Assembly (NCBI GenBank): GCA_964405825.1
Contig: CAYOPI010000002.1
Coordinates: forward strand, 46,914 to 110,913
Direction: 5' to 3'
Source: JBHJGM01 sp964405825
Lineage (GTDB): Bacteria > Verrucomicrobiota > Verrucomicrobiia > Opitutales > JBHJGM01
DNA: 64,000 nt
In this document: piece by piece, positions 6,540-14,493 of the stretch
Numbering within the stretch: the stretch's first letter is position 1
Layout of the letters: each line of letters opens with the position of its first letter
Notes under the pieces: generated by a model
Told to the model about the DNA's origin: nothing
The model's input: only the letters and a program-made list of their open reading frames with translations
Databases searched by the model: none
Position numbers and translations under genes: made by a program

Positions 6540-8744
6540 TCAGGCAGGCACGGCTTGGGCGGCGGGTTGGCCGGCCGGACCTTCGGGAGCGCGGGGCAAC
6601 GGCGCGGCAATGACGCCCAGATTGCGCACCTCCGTCTCACCGGGGATCTCCTGGTAGGCCAGGACGGTCAGGCGCGGAAAGTTCGGCTCGAAAAAACGGC
6701 GGAAGGCCAGACGCACCTCCGTGGTGGTCACGAGAATCGCCTCCTGCCCTTCGTCGGTGAGCTGCTTCACGCGACTGCCAAGCTGCTCGAGAATCAGGCC
6801 GGTCAGGTCCGGGTCCATCATCAGGCCAACCTCGAACTGCGTGCGCTTGACGCGCGTGGCCAGGGCCTGCTCAAGGCGCGGCTCCAGCGTCAGCGCCGGA
6901 AGCTGGCCCTGCTCGTCGTTCATCTGCTGGATGAAGTACGGGCCCAGGCGCCGGCGGGCCTGTTCGGAGAGTTCATCGGCGCTCTTGGTCAGCGGCGCGT
7001 AGTCGGCAATGGTCTCCAGGATAAGAGTCAGGTTGCGAATCGGCACCTGTTCCTGGAGGAGATTCTGCAGGACCCGCTGTATCAGACCAACGGATACCAG
7101 GTCGGGCAGAAGCTCGTTCACCAGCGTGGCGTTCTTCTCCTTGATGGCGTCGATCAGCTTCTGCACGTCCTCGCGCTCAATCAGCTGATGGGCCTGCACA
7201 CGGAGGACCTCGGACAAGTGCGTGATGAGGACCGAGCCGGCGTCGACCACGGTGAAGCCGTGAATCTCTGCGTTCTTGCGTTCGTCGTCGCTCACCCAGA
7301 CCGCCTCCAGGCCAAAGACCGGCTCGACCGTCGGCGTGCCTTTGAGTTCGGTCGGGCTGTCGGAAACGTTCATCGCCAGCCAGCGCTTGGGCTCGAGGCG
7401 GGCCCGCGCGAGTTCCTTGCCGCGCAGGAGGAAGCGGTACTCGTTGCCCTCGAGTTCGAGGTTGTCACGCACGGCCAGCGGCGGGACGATCAAACCGAGT
7501 TCGCGGGCGAATTTCTGGCGCACGCCGGTGATGCGCTGCAGGAGGTCTCCGTTGTCGGCCTCGCTGGCCAGGCTCAGAAGGTTGAAGCCCAACTCGATGG
7601 CAAAGCGGTCGGTGCCGATCATCGTCTGAAGCTCCTCGATGGAGCCCGGATGCGGCTTGTCGGCGTCCGCGGTTTCGGCCGCAACACTGGCGCCACCGGG
7701 CAGTGCCGGCTGGTCGGAATTTGCCAGCTGCAGGCTGCTGCGCGCCTTCTCGGCGATGCCCTTCTTGTCGAGCAGCCACGCCGCGCCGAGACAGCCCGCT
7801 CCCAACATCCCGAAGGGCAAAGTCGGCAGCCCCGGCACGATTGCAAAGATCAGCAGCATCCCGCCGGCAATGGCCAGAGCCCGCGGGTAGATGGCGAGCT
7901 GCCGTCCAATCTCCGAGCCAAGGTTTGAGCCGGTGGCCGTGCGAGTGACGAGCATACCGGCGCCCACACTGACGATCAGCGCCGGAATCTGGGAAACCAG
8001 CCCGTCACCGATGGAAAGCAACGTGTACTTTTGCATGGCATCCATCAGGGGAAGCCCCTTCTGCCATGCGCCGATGGCGATCCCGCCCACGATGTTGATC
8101 AGGGTGATCAGGATGCCAGCCACGGCGTCCCCGCGCACAAACTTGCTGGCACCGTCCATGGCCCCGTAGAAGTCCGCCTCTTTCTGGATCTTCTGGCGGC
8201 GCTGACCCGCGGTGACCTCGTCGATCAGGCCGGCGTTCAACTCGGCGTCGATCGCCATCTGCTTGCCCGGCATCGCATCCAGAGTGAAGCGCGCCGTGAC
8301 CTCGGCGATACGCCCGGCACCCTTGGTGATCACCACAAAGTTGATCACCACCAGAATACAGAAGACAACGACCCCCACCACGTAGTTGCCCTGCACAACG
8401 AAGTCGCCGAAGGACTGGATGATGTTGCCGGCGTAACCCTCGACGAGAATGAGGCGCGTGGAGGCGACGTTCAGACCCAGCCGGAACAGGGTCACGGCCA
8501 GCAGCATCGTCGGAAAGATGGAGAACTCGGTGGGGTCGCGCAGGTAGATGACGACCAGCAGCACCAGCAGCGAAAGACCGATGCTGGCGGCGAGGAAGAT
8601 GTCCAGAAAGACCGGTGCCACCGGCAGGATCAGCAGCGTGATGATCCCGAACAGGGCAAAGGTGAAGAACAGGTCGGTGTTGCGCAGGAACACCCCCCAA
8701 CGGTTGCCCCCGGGCCCTTCTACACTTGTGCTGTCGCTGGCCAT
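6540..8744 (-). CDS. flhA: Flagellar export apparatus protein FlhA
   Basis: The 734-residue product is the export-gate protein of the flagellar type III system. About eight membrane helices fill the first 330 residues (from FFTFALFGIITLLILPVAPV onward), with the conserved cytoplasmic loop AGRIAEVTARFTLDAMPGKQ, then DAELNAGLIDE. The C-terminal cytoplasmic domain (about 380-710) forms the chaperone-binding nonamer (GFTVVDAGSVLITHLSEVLR). The length is slightly above the usual 690. It follows flhB by 12 bases. Confidence 0.97.
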   Translation of the reverse strand: MASDSTSVEGPGGNRWGVFLRNTDLFFTFALFGIITLLILPVAPVFLDIFLAASIGLSLLVLLVVIYLRDPTEFSIFPTMLLAVTLFRLGLNVASTRLILVEGYAGNIIQSFGDFVVQGNYVVGVVVFCILVVINFVVITKGAGRIAEVTARFTLDAMPGKQMAIDAELNAGLIDEVTAGQRRQKIQKEADFYGAMDGASKFVRGDAVAGILITLINIVGGIAIGAWQKGLPLMDAMQKYTLLSIGDGLVSQIPALIVSVGAGMLVTRTATGSNLGSEIGRQLAIYPRALAIAGGMLLIFAIVPGLPTLPFGMLGAGCLGAAWLLDKKGIAEKARSSLQLANSDQPALPGGASVAAETADADKPHPGSIEELQTMIGTDRFAIELGFNLLSLASEADNGDLLQRITGVRQKFARELGLIVPPLAVRDNLELEGNEYRFLLRGKELARARLEPKRWLAMNVSDSPTELKGTPTVEPVFGLEAVWVSDDERKNAEIHGFTVVDAGSVLITHLSEVLRVQAHQLIEREDVQKLIDAIKEKNATLVNELLPDLVSVGLIQRVLQNLLQEQVPIRNLTLILETIADYAPLTKSADELSEQARRRLGPYFIQQMNDEQGQLPALTLEPRLEQALATRVKRTQFEVGLMMDPDLTGLILEQLGSRVKQLTDEGQEAILVTTTEVRLAFRRFFEPNFPRLTVLAYQEIPGETEVRNLGVIAAPLPRAPEGPAGQPAAQAVPA

Positions 8745-8756
8745 CTTCGTGAAATC

Positions 8757-9857
8757 CTAGGCGGTGGCCAGACGGCGCTGGCGCAGCTGGTGGAAGTAGT
8801 AGCGGTGGGTGCGGTAGACGTGGGAGAGGATCTTTGCGATGACCTCGTAAAGCTCGAAGGGCACGGGTTCACCCACCCGGCCAACGCGGAAAAGCAACCG
8901 TGCGACCGGCTTGTTCTCGACCATCGGCACACCGTGCTTGGCGGCGATCTCCTTGATGCGGCGGGCAAAGAGGTTCTCGCCCTTGGCCAGGACGACAGGC
9001 GCCAGGTCGCGTCCACGCTCGTACTTCAGCGCCACCGCGTAGTGCGTGGGATTGGTCACGACGACATCGGCATTGGGGACTTCGCCCAGCATCTGCCGTT
9101 GCAGCACCTGAACGGCGCGCTTGCGCATCTCGTTGCGAACCTTGGGATCGCCCTCGGCGTTCTTGCGCTCGTCCCGCACTTCCTGGCGGGTCATCTTCAG
9201 GTCGCTGGTGGTTTTGCGCTTTTCGAAGAGGTAGTGGATGAACGCGATGATCGCCAGGACGGCGATCAGGCGGAGCATCAGCAGCGCGGAAGTGTGCACC
9301 AGAAACCAGCAGATGTGGTCGATGCCCACCGGCGCGTAGAAAATCGGGTCGGACATCACCTCGATGATCGCCCCGTAGATGACCCCGGCCACCAGGAGGA
9401 ACTTCGAAAGGTCCACTCCGAATTGCACCAGGCTGCGAGAGGAGAAAATGCGCTGCAGGCCGGTAACCGGATTGAACTTGTTGAGGTTCACCTTCATGAC
9501 CTCGGGCGTGAGCCGGAAGCCCGACTGCAGCCCCCCCGCAAGGATCGCCGCGAGCATGCAGGCCACCAGAACCGGAGCCACCGCCGAACCCGTCACGTAG
9601 GCCACCTTGCCGAAGGTGTAGGCAACCGTCTGCTGCGAGGTGTTGAAGTCGGCCAACCCGCCAAAGCAGTCGCGGGAGAAGGTCAGTGTCTCCTCCACCA
9701 TGGCCGTGCCGCCAAAACCCAGAGCCGCCGAACCACCGATCATCAGCGCGGTCACTCCAATCTCGGCGGCCTTGGCAAAGTTGCCCTTACGATGGGCCTC
9801 CTTCAGGCGCTTGGGAGTGGCTTTCTCGGTCTTCGAACTCTTGTCGGTATCGGGCAT
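8757..9857 (-). CDS. flhB: Flagellar export switch protein FlhB
   Basis: The 366-residue export-gate protein switches substrate from rod/hook to filament type. Its N-terminus is typical (KTEKATPKRLKEAHRKGNFA), and four membrane helices lie between about residues 35 and 210. The cytoplasmic domain carries the self-cleavage site NPTH at 269-272 (VVVTNPTHYAVALKY). It is the first gene of its own unit, after a 207-base gap from fliR that contains a terminator-like hairpin, a palindrome, a shared 20-base motif and a strong sigma-54-type promoter. Confidence 0.97.
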   Translation of the reverse strand: MPDTDKSSKTEKATPKRLKEAHRKGNFAKAAEIGVTALMIGGSAALGFGGTAMVEETLTFSRDCFGGLADFNTSQQTVAYTFGKVAYVTGSAVAPVLVACMLAAILAGGLQSGFRLTPEVMKVNLNKFNPVTGLQRIFSSRSLVQFGVDLSKFLLVAGVIYGAIIEVMSDPIFYAPVGIDHICWFLVHTSALLMLRLIAVLAIIAFIHYLFEKRKTTSDLKMTRQEVRDERKNAEGDPKVRNEMRKRAVQVLQRQMLGEVPNADVVVTNPTHYAVALKYERGRDLAPVVLAKGENLFARRIKEIAAKHGVPMVENKPVARLLFRVGRVGEPVPFELYEVIAKILSHVYRTHRYYFHQLRQRRLATA

Positions 9858-9913
9858 ATAAGGGAAGCGTGCGTTGACCGGGCCGGTTTGACGCCACGGT
9901 CACGCCTCTACCA

Positions 9914-9929
9914 AGCAGAGGCGGTGCCA
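9914..9929 (-). promoter_or_regulatory. Sigma-54-type -24/-12 promoter for flhB operon
   Basis: The minus strand reads TGGCACCGCCTCTGCT: a perfect -24 box TGGCAC, a 5-base spacer, and CTGCT for TTGCT. The predicted start site is near 9903, giving a leader of about 46 bases before the flhB ATG. This is the best of the three sigma-54-like sites in the cluster. Part of it forms one arm of the inverted repeat CGCCTCT-N7-AGAGGCG (9903-9923). Confidence 0.7.
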
Positions 9930-9955
9930 GTACCCTTAGTTGCTGCGTACCAACA

Positions 9956-9967
9956 CTTTAATTAAAG
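9956..9967. promoter_or_regulatory. AT-rich 12-base palindrome upstream of flhB promoter
   Basis: CTTTAATTAAAG is a perfect palindrome centred about 58 bases upstream of the predicted flhB start site, between the sigma-54 box and the shared 20-base motif. A related CTTTAAATT lies at the equivalent place in front of flgF (1870-1878). It could bind a DNA-bending protein such as IHF or a regulator. The function is unknown. Confidence 0.35.
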
Positions 9968-9977
9968 ACTCCGTCCT

Positions 9978-9997
9978 CCTCGGCAAGAATTGCCGCC
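9978..9997 (-). promoter_or_regulatory. Candidate enhancer (activator) site, shared with flgF
   Basis: The plus strand reads CCTCGGCAAGAATTGCCGCC. Its core CGGCAA-GAA-TTGCCG (9981-9995) is a perfect inverted repeat, as expected for a dimeric activator. The whole matches 17 of 20 bases at 1893-1912. The centre lies about 85 bases upstream of the predicted flhB start site. Binding by a sigma-54 activator is inferred. Confidence 0.45.
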
Positions 9998-10027
9998 CCT
10001 GCGTCGCATTCTCGCCGCAAAACTTTA

Positions 10028-10049
10028 GGAAAAAGCGGCGGATTTTTCC
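10028..10049 (-). terminator. Terminator-like hairpin after fliR
   Basis: GGAAAAA-N8-TTTTTCC forms a perfect 7-base-pair stem whose AT-rich arms supply a T run on either strand. It begins 16 bases past the fliR stop. A competing stem (CGCCGC at 10013-10018 with GCGGCG at 10035-10040) overlaps it. It probably attenuates read-through from the flgB-fliR unit into flhB. Confidence 0.45.
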
Positions 10050-10064
10050 CATGCGGGCACCGGG

Positions 10065-10826
10065 CTACAGTCCCAGAAAACGCAGCATGCGCATGGGCGT
10101 GTCCTGCAGCCCGCCAACGATGTAGCTGGCGATCAGCCCCACGGTGGCACCCGTCAGCCAGAGGCCCGCCAGCACCCGAACAGCGAAGCTGGTGATGAAG
10201 ACGTTGATCTTGGGTGCGGCCTTTCCGAGCACTGCAAAGGTCAGGTTGATCACGAGGTTGATCGCGATCACCGGGCCGGCCATGCGTACGGCGATTTCAA
10301 ACAGTTCCGAGGTGGTCCGCACAAACGTCTCGACCCCGGCCACCGACGGCCAGCCCAGCCCGATCGGCACCAGTCGGTAGCTGTGGACAAAGGCCGCGAT
10401 CATCTCGTGGTGAATGCCCAGGCTCATCATCGCCACTGCAGCCATGTTGAAGTACAGGACCGTCAACGCAGTCGATTGCGTCTGGGTGACCGGGTCGAAG
10501 GAATCCAGCCGGGCCAGGCCAGCCTCCTGTGCGATAATCCGCCCGGCCAGATCGATGGCGTAGAAGGTCATCCGGGCCGCCAGGCCCATCAGCACGCCCA
10601 CTGCGAGTTCCTTGCCCAGCAGCACCGCGATCACCGGTGCCTGCAACGGAATCGGCCCGGAGGTCTCCACCAGCGGCACGAAGATCAACGCCGTCAGGGC
10701 GGCCAGGGCCAGGCGGACGCGCCGCGGGATGTTGCGCTCACCGATTGCCGGGATGAAGCTCAGCAGCGCACCCAGCCTGGTGAGCAGGAGCATCCACACC
10801 ATCAGCGAATCCAGCGGGATCTGCAT
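10065..10826 (-). CDS. fliR: Flagellar export protein FliR
   Basis: The 253-residue integral membrane protein of the export gate has about six hydrophobic helices. Conserved features include RLGALLSFIPAIGERNIPRRVR near the start, the GKELAVGVLMGLAARM segment, and GKAAPKINVFITSFAVRVL in the last third. It is the last gene of the flgB unit, 25 bases after the fliQ stop. Confidence 0.96.
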   Translation of the reverse strand: MQIPLDSLMVWMLLLTRLGALLSFIPAIGERNIPRRVRLALAALTALIFVPLVETSGPIPLQAPVIAVLLGKELAVGVLMGLAARMTFYAIDLAGRIIAQEAGLARLDSFDPVTQTQSTALTVLYFNMAAVAMMSLGIHHEMIAAFVHSYRLVPIGLGWPSVAGVETFVRTTSELFEIAVRMAGPVIAINLVINLTFAVLGKAAPKINVFITSFAVRVLAGLWLTGATVGLIASYIVGGLQDTPMRMLRFLGL

Positions 10827-10851
10827 CGGCTCGAGGGCGCTTTGACGACGC

Positions 10852-11121
10852 TCAGAGCGACAGCTCCGGAAGGCGTCCGATCAGCCCGGTCGCAAAATCC
10901 ATCATCGAGTGCAGCATCCAGTTTGATGACAACACGATGACGACAGAGACACACACGAGCTTGGGCACAAAGGTCAGCGTCTGCTCCTGAATGCTCGTGA
11001 CTGACTGAAGCAAGCTGACGAAGACCCCCACGGCGATCGCAGTCACCATGATCGGCGCGACCATCAAAAGCGACTGCCCCAGGGTTTGGCGCACCAGATC
11101 CACTGCAAGGTCAACGTTCAT
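10852..11121 (-). CDS. fliQ: Flagellar export protein FliQ
   Basis: The 89-residue product has two membrane helices (TLGQSLLMVAPIMVTAIAVG and VPKLVCVSVVIVLSSNWML), the standard FliQ size and layout. The family motif ISLLQ..T.IQEQTL is represented by VSLLQSVTSIQEQTLTFVPK. Its ATG overlaps the fliP stop in an ATGA, so the two are translationally coupled. It forms the export gate with FliP and FliR. Confidence 0.96.
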   Translation of the reverse strand: MNVDLAVDLVRQTLGQSLLMVAPIMVTAIAVGVFVSLLQSVTSIQEQTLTFVPKLVCVSVVIVLSSNWMLHSMMDFATGLIGRLPELSL

Positions 11122-11948
11122 AAGGCAAAGCTCTCCACCAGGGATCGGACAACGAGGTACCAGCCGTCCACCAGGACGAACAACAGAAGCTTGAAGGGCA
11201 GCGAAATGATCGCCGGAGGCATCATCATCATCCCCATGGCCATCAGCGTGGAGGCCACGATGAAATCGATCACGAGGAAGGGAACGAAGATCAGAAAACC
11301 CATCTGGAAGGCCGTGCGCAGCTCACTCAAAACAAACGAAGGCACCACCACCTTCAGCGGCAGTTCTTCGCGCAGGGTCGGCCCCTGCCCCGACATCTCC
11401 AGGAAGAACTCCAGGTCGGAGTCGCGCGCGTGGCGCAGCATGAAGGCCTTCATGTAGTTGCCCCCGATTTCCAGCGCCTCGGACGAAGCGATCTCGTCGT
11501 TGAGGTAGGGCGTGATCGCTTCGGCGTGAATGCGCTCCCAGACCGGCGCCATGATGAACATCGTCAGAAAGAGCGCCAGGCCGATCACGATCTGGTTCGA
11601 CGGGGCGCTGTTCACGCCGATCGCACTGCGGACAAAGCCCAGCACAATGACGATGCGCGTGAAGCACGTTGTGAGCATCACCATCGTCGGGGCCAGCGTC
11701 AGCAGGGTCATGACCACAAGCAGCTGGATGCCTACGGTCACGTCGTCGTTACCCTCGCCGCCGTCGATTGAGATGGAGATCCCGCCACCGCCGGATGCAC
11801 CCGCTTCGTCACCCTGTTGCAGCGGTTCGGTCGGCTGGACCGGCTCCACTGGCGCCTGTCCGAATGCTTCCGCTCCTCCGAAAAGGCAGAGCAGCAGCAC
11901 CAGAATTCCGGCGAGCGTACGCGCGATCCATTGGATTCGGCTGGCCAT
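11118..11948 (-). CDS. fliP: Flagellar export protein FliP
   Basis: The 276-residue product has a cleavable signal peptide (residues 1 to about 30, as usual in FliP) and an acidic, glycine-rich linker. The conserved body follows: TCFTRIVIVLGFVRSAIG, APSNQIVIGLALFLTMFIM, and a C-terminal segment FLVIDFIVASTLMAMGMMMM. It forms the core pentamer of the export gate. It lies two bases after the fliO stop and overlaps fliQ by four. Confidence 0.97.
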   Translation of the reverse strand: MASRIQWIARTLAGILVLLLCLFGGAEAFGQAPVEPVQPTEPLQQGDEAGASGGGGISISIDGGEGNDDVTVGIQLLVVMTLLTLAPTMVMLTTCFTRIVIVLGFVRSAIGVNSAPSNQIVIGLALFLTMFIMAPVWERIHAEAITPYLNDEIASSEALEIGGNYMKAFMLRHARDSDLEFFLEMSGQGPTLREELPLKVVVPSFVLSELRTAFQMGFLIFVPFLVIDFIVASTLMAMGMMMMPPAIISLPFKLLLFVLVDGWYLVVRSLVESFAL

Positions 11949-11950
11949 GG

Positions 11951-12580
11951 TCAGTTGCGCCGATTCAGCGCGGTGGTTGTGGCTACCCCTTCGCTGGCGG
12001 CGGGCTCCGAGGTGGGAAAGCCGGGCTGGGTTGGCGTTGCATCCTCGTCTTCGGCTTCCGCGTCGGAAAAGGCTCCGGCAAAATTGTCGTTGAGGTAGCA
12101 GAGGTGATTGATCAGCCCCGGACCGACGCCGATAAGCATCTTCTTGTCGGCGTAGGACACGACCACCAGGTACTGCTTGTTGCCGAGCATGCGCGTCTCC
12201 TCGATCCGCAGGCCGCTTTCGCCCTGGCCCAGCGCGCGGTTGATGCGCGACTTGATCGGACCCTTGCCCTGCCGCAGCCGCTGTACCAGCAGGAAGCCGC
12301 CCGCGCCCATCAACGTCACAAAAAGAAACGCCTGAAACAGCCCCAGCCAGAAGCCCGAGCCCTCGTCGTTCTCGCTGTTGGCCGCGGCCCGCACGGCTTC
12401 TTCCGAGCGTGCCTTGCCCGGGAAGATGTAATCGCCCTCGGAAGCGGCTTCATCGGCCGGGACCGCCGCCTCAACAGTGTCGGTGGAGACGTCTTCAGCC
12501 TGGACGGGCAGAACCAGCAGCAGGCTCCAGCAAGCCAGCATTCGTCCAAGTCCGACTCGCCATCGCCCCGTCCATGCCAT
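11951..12580 (-). CDS. fliO: Flagellar export assembly protein FliO
   Basis: The 209-residue product has a signal-peptide-like start, an acidic periplasmic segment, and one membrane helix (FWLGLFQAFLFVTLMGAGGF, about residues 76-96). The FliO cytoplasmic domain follows (IEETRMLGNKQYLVVVSYAD, then LIGVGPGLINHL). FliO helps assemble the FliP ring. The gene is 3 bases from both fliN and fliP. Sequence conservation in FliO is low, so position adds much to the call. Confidence 0.9.
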   Translation of the reverse strand: MAWTGRWRVGLGRMLACWSLLLVLPVQAEDVSTDTVEAAVPADEAASEGDYIFPGKARSEEAVRAAANSENDEGSGFWLGLFQAFLFVTLMGAGGFLLVQRLRQGKGPIKSRINRALGQGESGLRIEETRMLGNKQYLVVVSYADKKMLIGVGPGLINHLCYLNDNFAGAFSDAEAEDEDATPTQPGFPTSEPAASEGVATTTALNRRN

Positions 12581-12583
12581 CGA

Positions 12584-12841
12584 TCAACTCTCTCCCACAA
12601 GCTCGGTGATTTTGATCCCGAAGTGATCCTCGACCACAACGACTTCACCATAAGCCACCAGCTTGCCGTTAACGAAAAGTCCGACCGGATCCTTGGCCTC
12701 CTGGTGCAGCTGCACAATGGAACCCGGCGCCAGCTCGACAATCTCGCGCATGGGAAGATCAGCCGTGCCCAATTGCACGGTGACACGGACTTTAACGTCG
12801 AGGACGACGTCGAGATTCTGTGATTGCAGCGCGCTTTCCAT
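12584..12841 (-). CDS. fliN: Flagellar motor switch protein FliN
   Basis: The 85-residue product is a minimal FliN with only the SpoA domain: VLDVKVRVTVQLGTADLPMR, ELAPGSIVQLHQEAKDPVGL, FVNGKLVAYGEVVVVEDHFG. FliN forms the lower C-ring and docks FliH. It lacks the long N-terminal extension of FliY-type proteins. It follows fliM by 6 bases. Confidence 0.97.
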   Translation of the reverse strand: MESALQSQNLDVVLDVKVRVTVQLGTADLPMREIVELAPGSIVQLHQEAKDPVGLFVNGKLVAYGEVVVVEDHFGIKITELVGES

Positions 12842-12847
12842 GGTAAA

Positions 12848-13900
12848 TCACTCCTGTTGTTCTTCCTGGTCGAGTTTCTCGGTCACCTTGACGGCCATGT
12901 GCCCGTTCTCGACGCCAGCCTCGCCCAGATAGCGGGTGGTATTGTGGAAACGCAGGCGCGTCTCCTGGTTGATCGTGTCGGGCAGCTCCAGCACATCACC
13001 GGGACGCAGCGAGAGCAGATCCTGCACGGTTACCTCAAAGGCGTCCCACTCGGCAAAGACCGGAACGTTGATGCCCCGGTAGACCGGCAGCCACTTGGCG
13101 TGACGATCCTGATCGGCACCGCGCCCAAACCGGCGGTTGGCCGCCTGCATGCGCTTGACGATCGGTTCAATCATGTAGAAGGGCACCGCGATCTGCATCA
13201 TCTCGGAGCAGTCGCCGATGGCCGCCTCGACATCCAGGACCAGCATGGTCGAATCGCTGGGGGAGGTCTGCAGGAAGCGCCCGTTGTTCTCGCGCCCGAG
13301 AATGGAGCCGTTGAGATCGTCGGCCTCCTCCCACTGGCGGCACCACTCATCCAGCACGATGGCCATGACGTCGTCCATCAGCGCCTGCTCGATCTCGGTC
13401 AGGTAACGCTCCTCGTGAATGGAGTGCCCCTGGCCGCCAAGCATGCGGTTGACGATCGTCAGCGCCAGACGCGGGTTGATGTCCACCACCCCAACGCCCG
13501 AGAGCGGATCGATCTTGAAGAGTGCAATGTGGGTCGGGTTCGGGATCGACTCGATGAACTTCGAGTACGGCGCCGTGCCCAGCTTCGACATCTTCATCGA
13601 AAACTCCATGCGCAGGAACATCGCCAGGCGCGCCGAAAGGTAGTGCACGAAGTTCTCGTGGCGGATACGCACCTGCCGCAGCTCCACCTCCGTCAGAAAG
13701 ACCGGATTGCGGAAATCGTAAACCTCGACGTTGACCTTGTCGTGGCTGCTGAAGAGTTCGCCGTGGCAGTTGTAGATGGCCTCCTTCTGCTCGGCCGAAG
13801 CCTCTTCCATGAGCGCATCGATGTCGCCCTGGCTCAGCAGTTCGCTGAACTCCGGGCCACCTTCGGGCGGCAGCATTGGATTCTCTTCGTCCTGGCTCAT
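12848..13900 (-). CDS. fliM: Flagellar motor switch protein FliM
   Basis: The 350-residue C-ring protein receives CheY-phosphate. The N-terminal docking motif is present (LLSQGDIDALMEE, about residues 20-32). The middle CheC-like domain has the GLG..-type region (LARLAMFLRMEFSMKMSKLG is close by) and NPTHIALFKIDPLSG. The last 80 residues are a SpoA domain that pairs with FliN (VTVQDLLSLRPGDVLELPD). The docking motif implies a CheY elsewhere in the genome. Confidence 0.97.
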   Translation of the reverse strand: MSQDEENPMLPPEGGPEFSELLSQGDIDALMEEASAEQKEAIYNCHGELFSSHDKVNVEVYDFRNPVFLTEVELRQVRIRHENFVHYLSARLAMFLRMEFSMKMSKLGTAPYSKFIESIPNPTHIALFKIDPLSGVGVVDINPRLALTIVNRMLGGQGHSIHEERYLTEIEQALMDDVMAIVLDEWCRQWEEADDLNGSILGRENNGRFLQTSPSDSTMLVLDVEAAIGDCSEMMQIAVPFYMIEPIVKRMQAANRRFGRGADQDRHAKWLPVYRGINVPVFAEWDAFEVTVQDLLSLRPGDVLELPDTINQETRLRFHNTTRYLGEAGVENGHMAVKVTEKLDQEEQQE

Positions 13901-13920
13901 GGAGTGTAGTGCCGTCGCCG

Positions 13921-14457
13921 CTACTGGACGACGAACTCGGTGAAGTAGAGCTTCTCGATCACACGGCCCTTCAACGCCGTGGAAAAGGCGTTGAGCAGAT
14001 CACTGCGCACGACGTTCTTGATCCCTGGCTGGTCCAGTTCGGTCAGCGTCAGCTCCTGCAGGATGCTGATGGTGGCATCCTGGATCTTGGGCTGATTCTT
14101 CTCGACGATCTCGGTGAACTTCTCGTCGCGCCCTTCGATGGTGAAACTGACCTTGATGTAGCGGCTGCCGACAGTGCCGCGGATGTTCGCGACGATGCCG
14201 TTCAGCTCGGCCGTATGGACCGGGCCATCGTAGTCTTCCTCCGCCTTGGTGTCTTCACTGTGAGCGTCGCCCTTCGACAGGCCCAGGCGGTCCGCCGCTC
14301 GCGGCATCAGGACAAACTCAAACAGCGCAAAGGTCAGCAGTGGCATCAGAATCAGGACCACGATGACGGGGACGAGCGGACTGCCCCCGCCCTTCGAGGG
14401 CTTGGCTTCCTCGATCTCTGCGTTTTCGATTTCTTCAATCTGCGGTTCGTCTGCCAT
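13921..14457 (-). CDS. fliL: Flagellar basal body-associated protein FliL
   Basis: The 178-residue product has a short acidic cytoplasmic start, one membrane helix (PLVPVIVVLILMPLLTFALF, about residues 27-48), and a periplasmic domain with the FliL pattern (VHTAELNGIVANIRGTVGSR, KVSFTIEGRD, LLNAFSTALKGRVIEKLYFT). FliL surrounds and supports the stator. It lies 20 bases before fliM. Confidence 0.94.
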   Translation of the reverse strand: MADEPQIEEIENAEIEEAKPSKGGGSPLVPVIVVLILMPLLTFALFEFVLMPRAADRLGLSKGDAHSEDTKAEEDYDGPVHTAELNGIVANIRGTVGSRYIKVSFTIEGRDEKFTEIVEKNQPKIQDATISILQELTLTELDQPGIKNVVRSDLLNAFSTALKGRVIEKLYFTEFVVQ

Positions 14458-14493
14458 CGTTCAGCCTCGGTTCACCGAGCGGCACCTAGGCCG

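Noticed and set aside
5436..7928. Plus-strand open frame of 830 codons opposite flhF and flhA
   Set aside because: It is a high-GC antisense shadow. The minus strand encodes clear FlhF and FlhA, and the plus-frame product has no recognisable motif.
9903..9923. Inverted repeat CGCCTCT-N7-AGAGGCG considered as a terminator
   Set aside because: No T run follows on either strand, and it overlaps the sigma-54 element. It is noted there as part of the promoter region.
8031..9965. Plus-strand open frame of 644 codons opposite flhA and flhB
   Set aside because: It is also an antisense shadow, with a composition rich in His, Gln, Asp and Gly and no domain.
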